Assembly (NCBI GenBank): GCA_016200255.1
Contig: JACQFA010000046.1
Location: 1-49,509, forward strand
DNA length: 49,509 nucleotides
Source of the DNA: Nitrospirota bacterium
Lineage (GTDB): Bacteria > Nitrospirota > Nitrospiria > JACQBZ01
Direction of reading: 5' to 3'
Positions 34,428 to 43,017 of the stretch are shown here, piece after piece (the first letter of the stretch is position 1; every line of letters starts with the position of its first letter). The notes beneath the pieces are model-generated. The model was not told the DNA's origin. It saw only the letters and a program-made list of their open reading frames with translations, and did no database searches. Position numbers and translations under genes: made by a program.

Positions 34428-35372
34428 TTATTCCAGGATCGCCTTGGCTTTGTGAATATCCTCTTCGATCTGCCGGACCAGCTCTGCCTTGTCCTGAAAA
34501 GTCTGTTCCGGTCGTATCCATTCGATGAAACTCACCCGGATGGGCAGATCGTATAAATCGGACTGTGGTTCGAACAGATGCGTCTCGACCATCCGTTCCT
34601 GAGATCCCATCGTGGGCTGCGTCCCGATGTAGCTTACGCCGTTTGAAACATGCCCGTTCAGTTCGGCACGCACGGCATAGATGCCATTGCAGGGTATCAC
34701 CCGATCGGCCGGCGGTTTGAAATTGGCCGTAGGATAACCCATATCCCGCCCCCGCCGCGCGCCGGTCATGACCCGGCCGTCCAGGCTGTAGTCCCGCCCC
34801 AGGAGTTCCCGCGCATCCCCGACGCGTCCGGCCATGAGGCATTCGCGGATGCGGGAGGAGCTGACCGGGCGTCCTCCGATCAAAACGGCCTCCATGGCAT
34901 GGACCTTAAAGCCCAATTCATTGCCGAGGGCATGGAGGTCGGAGACCGCGCCCCTCCGGTCTTTGCCGAACGCGAAATGATTGCCCACAAAGACTTCTTT
35001 CGCCCCCAGATCCTCGCAGAGGATTTTTCGGGCAAAATCCCCGGGGGAAAAATTGGCGAAATCGCGCGTAAACGACACCGCTCGGACCTGCCGTATCCCG
35101 ATCGTCTCGATCCAATGCAGCCGTTCCTCGAAGGTCATTAGAAATTTTAGATTCAACGTCGGCGCCAGCACCTGCAACGGGTGGGGTTCAAACGTCAGGA
35201 CGATGCCGGTTCCTTTTTCCGCCGTGGCTCTTTCAACCGCCTGTTTTAGTATAGCCTGATGGCCGCGATGGACTCCGTCAAAATTGCCGACGGCCACGAT
35301 CGGATAGACCGCCTTCTCGCCATGACTGGTCTGATCCCGAATTATCTCCACGCGCGGGTATTTCCCTCTCAA
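34428..35372 (-). CDS. ribF: Bifunctional riboflavin kinase / FAD synthetase RibF
   Basis: 314-residue enzyme making FMN and FAD. The N-terminal nucleotidyltransferase domain has [44 protein letters not shown] and [14 protein letters not shown]; the C-terminal flavokinase domain has [27 protein letters not shown] and VETHLFE. The TTG start at 35372 overlaps the hemB stop (TTGA). A GTG about 21 bases later is a possible alternative. The tight coupling with hemB places cofactor synthesis genes together. Confidence 0.95.
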   Translation of the reverse strand: MRGKYPRVEIIRDQTSHGEKAVYPIVAVGNFDGVHRGHQAILKQAVERATAEKGTGIVLTFEPHPLQVLAPTLNLKFLMTFEERLHWIETIGIRQVRAVSFTRDFANFSPGDFARKILCEDLGAKEVFVGNHFAFGKDRRGAVSDLHALGNELGFKVHAMEAVLIGGRPVSSSRIRECLMAGRVGDARELLGRDYSLDGRVMTGARRGRDMGYPTANFKPPADRVIPCNGIYAVRAELNGHVSNGVSYIGTQPTMGSQERMVETHLFEPQSDLYDLPIRVSFIEWIRPEQTFQDKAELVRQIEEDIHKAKAILE

Positions 35373-36343
35373 GACTGCAGTAGCCGGGCCGCTTCTTTGG
35401 CGAAGTAGGTCAGGATCAGGTCCGCGCCGGCCCGTTTGATCGAGGTCAGGGTCTCGATGATGACCCGGTCTTCATCCAGCCATTTTAATCGCGAGGCCGC
35501 CTTGATCATGGCGTACTCGCCGCTGACCTGATAGGCCGCGACCGGCACATTGAAGGCGCTTCGGACACGGTGAATCACGTCCAGATAAGCCAAGGCCGGT
35601 TTGACCATCACGATGTCGGCGCCTTCCTCGATATCCAGCGCGACCTCGCGCAGCGCCTCGCGGACATTCGGCGGGTCCATCTGGTAGGACTTCCGGTCCC
35701 CGAACTGGGGGGCCGAGCCGGCCGCATCCCGAAACGGCCCGTAGAAAGCCGAGGCATATTTGGCCGCGTACGACAGGATCGGGGTCATTTCGAAATTCTC
35801 CCGGTCCAGCGCCGTGCGGATCGCCTTCACGCGACCATCCATCATGTCGGAGGGCGCGACCATATCCGCACCGGCCTTCGCATGGGAGACCGCCTCGCGG
35901 GCCAGCAGTTCCAGCGTCGGATCATTCAGGACCCGTCCCTCTTTGACGACGCCGCAATGGCCGTGACGGGTATATTCGCAAAGACAGACGTCCGTGATCA
36001 CGACCAGTTCGGGTACGCGGTCCTTCACGGCCTTCACGGCCTGTTGAATGATGCCGGTCGGGGCATAGGCCTCCGAACCCCGTTCATCCTTTTTCTTGGG
36101 GATGCCGAACAGGATCACGGCCGGTATGCCGAGACGGCGGACCTCCTGCGCTTCTTTGACCAGGGTATCGATGGAAAGTTGGTAGGTGTTCGGCATCGAG
36201 ACGATTTCTTTTCGGATGCCTTTGCCGTGGGTGACGAAGAGGGGATAGATGAAGTCCGCGGCCGACAGCGCTGTTTCCTGCACCAGGGTTCGCAGCTTCG
36301 GCGACTGCCGCAGTCTTCGCGGGCGTGATTGAGGAAAGGACAT
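35369..36343 (-). CDS. hemB: Porphobilinogen synthase (delta-aminolevulinate dehydratase) HemB
   Basis: 324-residue enzyme condensing two 5-aminolevulinate to porphobilinogen. The active-site zinc cysteines are intact in [14 protein letters not shown], the first lysine lies in [18 protein letters not shown] and the Schiff-base lysine in [12 protein letters not shown]. It is therefore the zinc-dependent type rather than the magnesium-only type. ATG 36343 was chosen from the family length and TTGGAG 5 bases upstream; the longer frame reads the AT-rich repeat. It belongs to the run hemA-hemC-cobA/hemD-hemB. Confidence 0.96.
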   Translation of the reverse strand: MSFPQSRPRRLRQSPKLRTLVQETALSAADFIYPLFVTHGKGIRKEIVSMPNTYQLSIDTLVKEAQEVRRLGIPAVILFGIPKKKDERGSEAYAPTGIIQQAVKAVKDRVPELVVITDVCLCEYTRHGHCGVVKEGRVLNDPTLELLAREAVSHAKAGADMVAPSDMMDGRVKAIRTALDRENFEMTPILSYAAKYASAFYGPFRDAAGSAPQFGDRKSYQMDPPNVREALREVALDIEEGADIVMVKPALAYLDVIHRVRSAFNVPVAAYQVSGEYAMIKAASRLKWLDEDRVIIETLTSIKRAGADLILTYFAKEAARLLQS

Positions 36344-36349
36344 AAATCT

Positions 36350-36385
36350 CCAATTACAAATCTCAAATTTCAAATTTGAAATTCA
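36350..36385. repeat. Short AT-rich palindromic repeat, copy B
   Basis: The segment between cobA/hemD and hemB holds the palindrome TTTCAAATTTGAAA and the block TCAAATTTGAAATTCA shared with 16936-16966. It contains the stop codon of cobA/hemD at its edge and the upstream part of the hemB leader. Confidence 0.65.
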
Positions 36386-37921
36386 GGTGGCCTGCGTTGT
36401 AAAATGTTCCACGATCGCTTCGGCCAGCGAGGGAATCGTGGAGTCTTTCGGCAGAACATGGACGGTCATTCCGTATTCTTCAACCGTCTTGGCCGTGATC
36501 GGCCCGATGCAAGCCACCACCACCTCGTTCAGAAGTTTACGGCCCTCCTCCGGTCCGAACATCTCAACAAAATTTCTGACGGTGGATGAGCTCGTGAATG
36601 TTATAACAGAAATCTGACGGCCTTGCAAAAGGTTTTTGACCCATTCCAGATCGCGGGTCGGGCGAATGGTCCGGTAGGCCGTGACCACATCGACCCGTGC
36701 GCCCATCCGGACCAAGGCCTCCGGCAACACATCGCGGGCCACGGCCGCCCGCGGGATCAGGATCTGCCGTCCGGATAATTCCTGCCGGCCCATCTGCTCG
36801 ATCAGGGCCTCGGCGACATATTCGGCCGGCATCAGGTCGACACGAACCCCCATCCGCTCGATCTCCTGGGCGGTTCGGGGTCCGATGGCGCAAAGCTTGA
36901 TCCCCTTCAAGGCGCGGATGTCTTTCCCTCCGGTCTTGAGCCGTTCCAGGAAATAGAGGACGCCGTTGGCGCTGGTGAAAATCAGCCAGTCGTACTCCTC
37001 AATTTTTCGGATGGCGCCGTCCAGGGCCTCCCAGGATTCCGGGGGAACGACTTCGATCGTGGGAAATTCGACGGGATCGGCCCCGTACAGTTTGAGAAGA
37101 TCGGTGAACTCGACCGCCTGATCCCGGGCCCGTGTGACCAGGATGCGTTTTCCGAATAAGGGACGGCCCTCGAACCAATTCAGCTGTTCACGCAATTTCA
37201 CCACCTCCCCCACGATGATCAGTGCCGGCGGCTTGAGCGCTTCGGCCCGGACCTTCTCGACTATCGTCTCCAGTGTTCCGACAACCGTTCGCTGCTCCGG
37301 CCTCGTTCCCCATCGGGTCACGGCCACCGGGGTTTGGGGTGTCTGGCCGTGCAGTAGCAGTTGCCGCACGATCTCCGGCAGATTCGTCAAGCCCATGAAG
37401 AACACCAACGTGCCGATCCCGGAAAGTTTTTCCCAGGGCACCTGACCATTTTCCTTGCCCGGATCTTCATGGCCGGTGACGAACGTGACGGCCGAAGCCA
37501 CGTCCCGGTGGGTCAAGGGGATGCCGGCATAGGCCGGCACACCAACGGCGGCCGTGACGCCCGGGACGATCTCAAACGGGATCCCGGCTCCAACGGCGGC
37601 CACGGCCTCTTCCCCGCCGCGTCCGAAGATGAAGGGATCGCCTCCCTTGAGCCGGACCACGGTCTTGCCCTGCCGGGCCTTTTCAATCAATAACCGGTTG
37701 ATCTCCTCCTGGCCGATATGGGTCTCTCCGCCTTTTTTTCCTGCAAAAATCAGCTCGGCATTCGGTTTGGCATATCGAAGAAATTCTTCATTGGCCAGAT
37801 AGTCGTAGACGATGACATCCGCCTGTTCGATGCAGGTCTTGCCTTTGATCGTGAGGAGTCCCGGATCGCCCGGGCCGGCCCCGATCAGATAGATTCTTCC
37901 CGTCCGACCTATCTGTCCCAT
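36383..37921 (-). CDS. cobA-hemD: Fused uroporphyrinogen-III C-methyltransferase / uroporphyrinogen-III synthase
   Basis: 512-residue two-domain enzyme. Residues about 8-245 are SUMT (YLIGAGPGDPGLLTIKG, VVRLKGGDPFIFGRGGEE, VPGVTAAVGVPAYAGIPL, the GPLTNL-type FFMGLTNLPEIV), making precorrin-2 for sirohaem and cobamides. From about residue 257 (FGKRILVTRARDQA) to the end is a HemD domain that cyclises hydroxymethylbilane to uroporphyrinogen III. The fusion is well known in Firmicutes, Deltaproteobacteria and Nitrospirota. It covers the branch point between haem and sirohaem, and lies 4 bases downstream of hemC. Confidence 0.95.
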   Translation of the reverse strand: MGQIGRTGRIYLIGAGPGDPGLLTIKGKTCIEQADVIVYDYLANEEFLRYAKPNAELIFAGKKGGETHIGQEEINRLLIEKARQGKTVVRLKGGDPFIFGRGGEEAVAAVGAGIPFEIVPGVTAAVGVPAYAGIPLTHRDVASAVTFVTGHEDPGKENGQVPWEKLSGIGTLVFFMGLTNLPEIVRQLLLHGQTPQTPVAVTRWGTRPEQRTVVGTLETIVEKVRAEALKPPALIIVGEVVKLREQLNWFEGRPLFGKRILVTRARDQAVEFTDLLKLYGADPVEFPTIEVVPPESWEALDGAIRKIEEYDWLIFTSANGVLYFLERLKTGGKDIRALKGIKLCAIGPRTAQEIERMGVRVDLMPAEYVAEALIEQMGRQELSGRQILIPRAAVARDVLPEALVRMGARVDVVTAYRTIRPTRDLEWVKNLLQGRQISVITFTSSSTVRNFVEMFGPEEGRKLLNEVVVACIGPITAKTVEEYGMTVHVLPKDSTIPSLAEAIVEHFTTQAT

Positions 37922-37925
37922 GGCT

Positions 37926-38852
37926 TCATTGATAGATTTCCTTCAAGATGTCATCCGCTCCCTGCGCCAGAAGCCGTTCGGCCAGCTCCAGGCCCAGCGC
38001 CTCCGGCTGTTCGGGATCGCCCGCCGTGCCGTCCCGGATCAAACGCGTTCCATCCACACTGGCCACCAGGCCCTCCAAAACCAGCCGTTCTTCATCCCGG
38101 ATCTGCGCATAGGCCGCAATCGGGACCTGGCAGCCGCCTTCGAGCCGCTTTAGTAGAGCCCGTTCCGCGCGCACGCACCGGCTGGTGGCGGGATGATTGA
38201 AGCCGGCCAGCATCGGATTCACCTGTCCGTCCGCGACACGGCATTCCAGACCCAGCGCGCCCTGTCCAATGGCCGGGAGACAGATTTCGGGATCGAGATA
38301 TTCCGTAATCCGGTCTTCCAATCCCAACCGGCGAAGTCCGGCCGCCGCCAGCACGATGGCATCCAGACCCTCCCGACCCAACTTTTTGATCCGCGTGTCG
38401 AGATTACCCCGCAGTGGAATGATTTCAAAATCGGGCCGCAGGTGTTTGATCTGGGATTGTCGGCGAAGGCTGCTGGTGCCGATCCGTGCGCCGCGCGGCA
38501 AATCCAGAAGATGTTTTCCGTTCCGGCTGATCATGACATCCCTCGGATCTTCACGACGGGTGATCGCGGCCAGGTGGAGCCCTTCCGGCAGAAAGGTCGG
38601 CACGTCCTTCATGCTGTGAACCGCCAGGCCGATCTCATTACGGAAAAGCGCTTCCTCGATCTCTTTTACGAACAGCCCTTTTCCGCCGACCCTGGCCAGC
38701 GGGACGTCCGTGATCTTGTCGCCGGTGGTTTTTATTTTTTTGAGTCGGATCTCCAGATCGGGAAGGGCCGCTTCAAGCTCTTCCTTGATCATGTGAGCCT
38801 GACAGAGGGCCAGCGCGCTGCCCCGTGTGCCGATGATGAGTGGTTGCGACAT
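37926..38852 (-). CDS. hemC: Hydroxymethylbilane synthase (porphobilinogen deaminase) HemC
   Basis: 308-residue enzyme polymerising four porphobilinogens. It begins LIIGTRGSALALCQAHMI; KIKTTGDKITDVPLARVGGKGLFVKEIE, VHSMKDVPTFLP and RIGTSSLRRQSQI are the catalytic core. The cysteine carrying the dipyrromethane cofactor is in LEGGCQVPIAAYAQI. Length and motifs are typical. A gap of 33 bases separates it from hemA, and 4 bases lie between it and cobA/hemD. Confidence 0.97.
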   Translation of the reverse strand: MSQPLIIGTRGSALALCQAHMIKEELEAALPDLEIRLKKIKTTGDKITDVPLARVGGKGLFVKEIEEALFRNEIGLAVHSMKDVPTFLPEGLHLAAITRREDPRDVMISRNGKHLLDLPRGARIGTSSLRRQSQIKHLRPDFEIIPLRGNLDTRIKKLGREGLDAIVLAAAGLRRLGLEDRITEYLDPEICLPAIGQGALGLECRVADGQVNPMLAGFNHPATSRCVRAERALLKRLEGGCQVPIAAYAQIRDEERLVLEGLVASVDGTRLIRDGTAGDPEQPEALGLELAERLLAQGADDILKEIYQ

Positions 38853-38885
38853 AGTATGGAGTCACACCTTTAACCGCAGTCGTGG

Positions 38886-40235
38886 TTATTTTCTCGTGAC
38901 CGATTCTTCACCCGGATCGGCTTCGTCTTCTTTTCCGGAGTCCGCACGATGGGGGCGTTGGGGAGGGTCTTTGTCCAGGTTGAACAATCGTCGGACGGCT
39001 TCGGCGTACAGCGCGCCGTTCTCCGAACGGGCTTCGTCTTTTAAGACCACCAGGGGTGAATGGAGGAGCTTGTTGACGATGGAAGCGGCCAGTCCCTCGA
39101 TCGTTTCGCGTTGATCGGGCGTCAGCTCGCCCAGTTTCGATAAAAATTTATTCACCTCGATGCGGCGGATGTCCTCGGCCTTGGTCCGGAGGGCCGTGAT
39201 CGTCGGAACGACCTCCAGTGATTTGAGCCATTTGTTCAGGGTGATCAACTCCTCCGAGACGATCTCTTCCGCCTTCAAGGCTTCCTTTTGTCGTCCTTCC
39301 AGATTGGTGTCGACGATCGATTGGAGGTCGTCGATATCATACAAAAAAACGTTGTCGATCCGATTGACATGGGGATCAATATTCCGGGGCACCGAGATGT
39401 CGATCAGGAAAATGGGCCGGTTCTTCCGTCGCTGGATGGCCTTGTCGATATGCTCCTCGGTGATGACATAGTGCGATGCGCCGGTGGAACAGATCAGGAT
39501 GTCGGCCTCGGCCAGGACCCGCGGGAATTCCTCCATCCGGAGCGGGATGCCGTCGAATCGTTTGGCCAGATCGATGGCGTTGTCGAAGTTGCGGGTGGTG
39601 ATCATCACTTTTTGAACGCCGTTATCCACGAGATGACGCACCGCCAGTTCGGCCATCTCTCCGGCGCCCACGAGCAGGGCCTCTTTTCCATCCAGACGGC
39701 CGAAGATCTTTTTGGCCAGTTCCACGGCCGCGAAACTGATCGAGACCGCATTCTCCGCGATCTTGGTCTCGGTCCGGACTCGCTTGGCGACCGAAATCGC
39801 CTTGCGAAAAACCTTGTTGAGAATCACGCCCGTCGCCTTCTGATGCATGGCGGTGTCGAAGGCTTCCTTGAGCTGTCCCAGAACTTGCGGTTCGCCGATC
39901 ACCATCGAGTCGAGACTGGAGGCGACGCGAAAGACATGCCGGATGGCTTCGTCCGCGGAATACAGATAGAGGCACGCGTTCCATTCGTCGGCCGACAGGC
40001 CGGTGTGATGGTCTTCGAAAAACTCCTTGATCCGCTGGAAACCGGTCTGGACCTGCTGAACCACGGCGCAAATTTCCACCCGGTTGCAGGTCGAGAGGAT
40101 CACGCCCTCGTCGATCCCATGACAGGATTTGAGCCGGATCAGTGCTTCACGCAGCTGGGCATCCGAAATCGAGAGCTTTTCACGGATTTCGATGGGCGCG
40201 GTTCTGTGGTTTAATCCGACGACGATGATGTCCAA
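38886..40235 (-). CDS. hemA: Glutamyl-tRNA reductase HemA
   Basis: 449-residue NADPH enzyme that opens the C5 route to haem by reducing Glu-tRNA to glutamate-1-semialdehyde. Motifs are VGLNHRTAPIEIREKL, the catalytic cysteine in ILSTCNRVEI, MVIGEPQVLGQLKEAF, VGAGEMAELAVRHL and LIDISVPRNIDP. The C-terminal 25 residues are charged and not conserved. It lies 11 bases after ccsA, so haem production and cytochrome c assembly are expressed together. Confidence 0.97.
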   Translation of the reverse strand: MDIIVVGLNHRTAPIEIREKLSISDAQLREALIRLKSCHGIDEGVILSTCNRVEICAVVQQVQTGFQRIKEFFEDHHTGLSADEWNACLYLYSADEAIRHVFRVASSLDSMVIGEPQVLGQLKEAFDTAMHQKATGVILNKVFRKAISVAKRVRTETKIAENAVSISFAAVELAKKIFGRLDGKEALLVGAGEMAELAVRHLVDNGVQKVMITTRNFDNAIDLAKRFDGIPLRMEEFPRVLAEADILICSTGASHYVITEEHIDKAIQRRKNRPIFLIDISVPRNIDPHVNRIDNVFLYDIDDLQSIVDTNLEGRQKEALKAEEIVSEELITLNKWLKSLEVVPTITALRTKAEDIRRIEVNKFLSKLGELTPDQRETIEGLAASIVNKLLHSPLVVLKDEARSENGALYAEAVRRLFNLDKDPPQRPHRADSGKEDEADPGEESVTRK

Positions 40236-40246
40236 CGGTTACCCCA

Positions 40247-41059
40247 TTACAAAAAAGAATGCTGCCCTTTCCAGATCAGGTCGACACCCACGAACGAAAC
40301 GATCACACCGATGAAACCGATGATGGCCAGGTAAGCCGCTTTTTTGGCGCGCCATCCCACGGTGATCCGTCCGTGCAGCACAATCAGGTAAAACAGCCAG
40401 ATGGCCAGCGAAAAAATCTCACGGGGATCCCAGTACCAACCCGAAACGTTCCCCGCACCCCATGCGCCGATGATGATGCCCATCGTGAGAAGGCCGAAAC
40501 CCAGAATCACGGCCTTGTAATTCAGATCATCCAGAATATCCAGGGAGGGAAGTTTATTATAAAGATTATTGAACTGCTTGGATTTGAGCAGTCGTTCCTG
40601 AATGAGATACATCACCCCCACCAGGAAGGCGATGGCAAAGGCCACCGCTCCCAGCAGGGCCATGGCGGTATGGACATAGACCCAGGCCCTGTGCAGGACC
40701 GTGTCGGGGGATCGAATTTCCGCCGGCAAAACGGCGCCGGACAGCAGCGAGATCAAGGCCAGCGGCAGGACGAAGGAGCCCAAAACATGAATGTGGAAAC
40801 GAAGCTCCACCAGCAGAAAGACCATTACCAGGGACCAGGCAAAAAAATCCATGGCATCGGAAAGATGGGTCAGGGAGACATAACCCGACTCAAACATTCG
40901 CATGATGAGTGTGATCGTGTGGAACGCAAAACCGATGCCGGTGGTGACCAGGGAAAAGCGGGAAAATGTTTCCTTTTTTCCGGCCAGAAGGTAGGCCAGA
41001 AACGCAAGCGTTCCCAGAAAATAAAGCGCGAGCGTGATCTTAAAAAAAAGAGCGTTCAT
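40247..41059 (-). CDS. ccsA: CcsA/HemX-type cytochrome c assembly membrane protein
   Basis: About 270 residues with eight predicted membrane helices. The haem-handling WWD-type motif is GAWGAGNVSGWYWDPREI, and conserved His residues lie in helices around it (HTITLIMR, VYVHTAMALLG). It is CcsA/HemX-like, the system II partner that carries haem to apocytochromes, here directly before hemA as in many Nitrospirota and Deltaproteobacteria. HemX proteins next to hemA may instead tune HemA levels. ATG 41059 has GGGGAT 6 bases upstream; a longer frame would cross the promoter and is rejected. Confidence 0.9.
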   Translation of the reverse strand: MNALFFKITLALYFLGTLAFLAYLLAGKKETFSRFSLVTTGIGFAFHTITLIMRMFESGYVSLTHLSDAMDFFAWSLVMVFLLVELRFHIHVLGSFVLPLALISLLSGAVLPAEIRSPDTVLHRAWVYVHTAMALLGAVAFAIAFLVGVMYLIQERLLKSKQFNNLYNKLPSLDILDDLNYKAVILGFGLLTMGIIIGAWGAGNVSGWYWDPREIFSLAIWLFYLIVLHGRITVGWRAKKAAYLAIIGFIGVIVSFVGVDLIWKGQHSFL

Positions 41060-41083
41060 AACCGATCCCCAAGTGGCAAACCG

Positions 41084-41113
41084 ATTATATCTGTTTAAAA
41101 AAGTCTCTGTCAA
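41084..41113 (-). promoter_or_regulatory. Strong sigma70 promoter of the ccsA-hem operon
   Basis: On the minus strand, TTGACA (41113-41108), an 18-base spacer and TATAAT (41089-41084), both perfect. The start near 41077 leaves about 18 bases before ATG 41059. It probably drives ccsA, hemA, hemC, cobA/hemD, hemB, ribF and hpt. Confidence 0.75.
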
Positions 41114-41205
41114 GGAAGATAAAACACCGGTGGGTCAATCACAACTGTCGGATAATCCATAAAAAACATCGCAACCGTTTAAAAGAACACAGCCGTAAAA
41201 ACGTG

Positions 41206-41232
41206 TTGAAATAAACGGCATGGTATTATAAT
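41206..41232 (+). promoter_or_regulatory. Candidate promoter of the DUF151-lipoprotein-DUF151 genes
   Basis: TTGAAA (41206-41211), a short 15-base spacer and a perfect TATAAT (41227-41232). Starting near 41239, the transcript would reach ATG 41272 but exclude ATG 41233, which supports the shorter protein. The spacer is two bases short of ideal. Confidence 0.4.
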
Positions 41233-41271
41233 ATGACCGGTGACATTCAGGACACTCACAAGGGTAAAACC

Positions 41272-41724
41272 ATGCTGCAGATGAAGGTCAGAGGGTTGAT
41301 GTATGACCCGTTCAATAACGCCTTCATTATCATTCTCCGGGACGAGCAGGAGAAGGAGGTGTTGCCGGTCTGGATCGGAAAACCGGAGGCGGGTGCGATC
41401 AGCTTTGCCCTGGAAGGGGTTTTTACCCCCCGGCCGATGACTCATGATCTGATGAAGAGCATTTTGGACAGCAGCAACGCCAAGGTGATCAGCGTCGTAA
41501 TCACGGATTTGAAGGACAACACCTATTTTGCGAAGATTCATATCGCTTATCAGGACTCGGAATATACGGTGGATTCCCGTCCCAGCGATGCGATTGCGCT
41601 GGCGCTGCGGGTGGACGCCCCCATCTTTGCGACGTTGGCCGTGATCCAGAAACACAGCACCGAGGAACTCGACCGATGGTTGGAGAATCTGCGTCCGGAG
41701 GATTTTGGTAAATCCGATGCTTGA
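41272..41724 (+). CDS. Bifunctional nuclease (BFN, DUF151) family protein, paralogue 1
   Basis: 150-residue BFN-domain protein. Features are VRGLMYDPFNNAFIIILRDE, VLPVWIGKPEAGAISFALEG, RPMTHDLMKSILD and DSRPSDAIALALRVDAPIF, the family's most conserved block. Plant BBD relatives show RNase and DNase activity; the role of bacterial members is not settled, and Thermotoga gave the structure. ATG 41272 has AAGGG 7 bases upstream. A close relative lies at 42381-42836, with a lipoprotein gene between. Both end in a DFG(K/D)-type tail. Confidence 0.9.
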   Translation: MLQMKVRGLMYDPFNNAFIIILRDEQEKEVLPVWIGKPEAGAISFALEGVFTPRPMTHDLMKSILDSSNAKVISVVITDLKDNTYFAKIHIAYQDSEYTVDSRPSDAIALALRVDAPIFATLAVIQKHSTEELDRWLENLRPEDFGKSDA

Positions 41725-41749
41725 CCGGCTTCTCAAATCGGAACTAAAA

Positions 41750-42361
41750 ATGAAGCGTGTCGTATTGGTATCGGGGATAGTGGCCTGTCTGGCGGGGGGA
41801 CTCGCGGCCGGATGCGCCACGATTGACAACCTTTCAACCGAATCCTACCGAAAGCTCGGTCTTCCATCCAGGCTGCCGGAAGGGGAATCCCTCGGACTTC
41901 TTCCGCTGTTCGGGCGGGTCTCGCTTCGTGAATACCTGCCCGGGGCGGACGTGATTTTTCTTGAGAGCTTCCAGCACGAGCGGGGCGGCCGGACCTGGAT
42001 TGATCCTCAAGAAAGCCTGAGACGGATTCGCGAGGCCGGACTGGAGACGCTGTACCAGGACCTGGCCCGGGGATATTCGATCGACCATCCGCCGCTCCAG
42101 GAACCGCTTCAACAGATCGGAAAGGCGGTCGGAACGCGATACCTTCTCCTGACCGAGCTTGAGCAGATCGAATTGACCGAGGGCGCCACCCAGGTTCGTC
42201 TGCACGGCCGCCTTTGGGATGCCGAAAAAGGCGAGATTCTTTGGGAAGGGGTGGGGGAGGGGCGGGGGTATGTGGTGCTGATCTTCCCCTGGGTCCCGTC
42301 CAGTTTTGAAAAAACGATGGCGACCGCCAGCAACGGTCTGGTTCATCGGCTTCCTTTTTAA
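41750..42361 (+). CDS. Predicted outer-membrane lipoprotein of unknown function
   Basis: About 203 residues. The N-terminus MKRVVLVSGIVACLAG followed by the lipobox LAAGC is a clear signal peptidase II site with Cys as first mature residue. The mature part has no motif I recognise; the segment GTRYLLLTELEQIELTEGAT followed by VRLHGRLWDAEKGEILWEG resembles the beta-rich repeated fold of GNA1162/CsgG-like lipoproteins, where a protein tests for a pre-existing factor and then describes its activity. That is a weak resemblance. ATG 41717 overlapping the previous stop is a possible earlier start. It sits between two DUF151 paralogues. Confidence 0.8.
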   Translation: MKRVVLVSGIVACLAGGLAAGCATIDNLSTESYRKLGLPSRLPEGESLGLLPLFGRVSLREYLPGADVIFLESFQHERGGRTWIDPQESLRRIREAGLETLYQDLARGYSIDHPPLQEPLQQIGKAVGTRYLLLTELEQIELTEGATQVRLHGRLWDAEKGEILWEGVGEGRGYVVLIFPWVPSSFEKTMATASNGLVHRLPF

Positions 42362-42380
42362 CCGCGAGGATCCGGTCCCA

Positions 42381-42836
42381 ATGGACATCAAGTTGAACGT
42401 GCAGGGAGTATTGACCGATCCGAAGACCGAGACCCAGGTGGTGCTGTTGCGGGCCGAGGACGGCCAAGAGGTCCTTCCGATCTGGGTCGGAGCGATTGAA
42501 GGGGGCGCGATCAAATTTGCGCTGGAGGGAATTCTTCCCGCCCGGCCGATGACGCATGACCTTCTGAAAAGCATGATCGACCATCTCGGGTTCCGGGTCC
42601 AGAAAGTGATCATTACGGAGATCAAGAACAATACCTACTATGCACTGATCTATCTCGAATCGGGCGGCAGTCTGCTGAGCATCGATTCCCGCCCCAGCGA
42701 TGCGATCGCCCTCGCGCTCCGCACCCATGTGCCGATTTACACCACGGATGAAGTATTAAAGCAAAAGGCCGGCGACAGCCTGGATACCTGGCTTGAAAGA
42801 CTGAATCCAAAAGATTTTGGCGATAAGAATGTTTGA
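42381..42836 (+). CDS. Bifunctional nuclease (BFN, DUF151) family protein, paralogue 2
   Basis: 151 residues, alignable end to end with paralogue 1: VQGVLTDPKTETQVVLLRAE, VLPIWVGAIEGGAIKFALEG, RPMTHDLLKSMIDHLG and DSRPSDAIALALRTHVPIY. It differs mainly in the first 30 residues and in having a Gly-Gly loop before the SRPSD block. ATG 42381 matches paralogue 1's N-terminus; the open frame runs further back inside the lipoprotein gene. Nothing after it resembles a terminator. The next 181 bases hold the comEC control region. Confidence 0.9.
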   Translation: MDIKLNVQGVLTDPKTETQVVLLRAEDGQEVLPIWVGAIEGGAIKFALEGILPARPMTHDLLKSMIDHLGFRVQKVIITEIKNNTYYALIYLESGGSLLSIDSRPSDAIALALRTHVPIYTTDEVLKQKAGDSLDTWLERLNPKDFGDKNV

Positions 42837-42882
42837 TAGGGGCTCGCTTTGTCTCCTCCTTCCGTTCTACAAAGACCCTTCC

Positions 42883-42900
42883 GTTCATAGATTCATGAAC
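42883..42900. promoter_or_regulatory. Candidate activator-binding palindrome upstream of the sigma54 promoter
   Basis: GTTCAT and ATGAAC form a perfect 6-base inverted repeat around 6 bases. It lies about 80 bases before the sigma54 -24 box, a usual distance for a bacterial enhancer-binding protein site. No regulator gene in the window identifies it, so it is tentative. Confidence 0.3.
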
Positions 42901-42971
42901 CAAAGAGATCATCATTCGACCGTCACCCTGAACGGGTAAGCACAATACAAACCAGCACCGTCGTTAGTGCA

Positions 42972-42988
42972 TTGGCACGCTCCTTGCT
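42972..42988 (+). promoter_or_regulatory. Sigma54 (RpoN) promoter of comEC
   Basis: TTGGCACG-CTCC-TTGCT matches the -24/-12 consensus at every invariant base, with GG (42974-42975) and GC (42986-42987) separated by exactly 10 bases. Transcription would begin near 43000, leaving a short leader carrying GAGGAGG before ATG 43018. Confidence 0.8.
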
Positions 42989-43017
42989 CAATTGTGATCG
43001 GGTGAGGAGGCGATCCG

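Noticed and set aside
40247..41113. Longer ccsA protein starting at 41113
   Set aside because: Its first 18 codons cover a perfect TTGACA-N18-TATAAT promoter, and ATG 41059 has a well-placed ribosome site.
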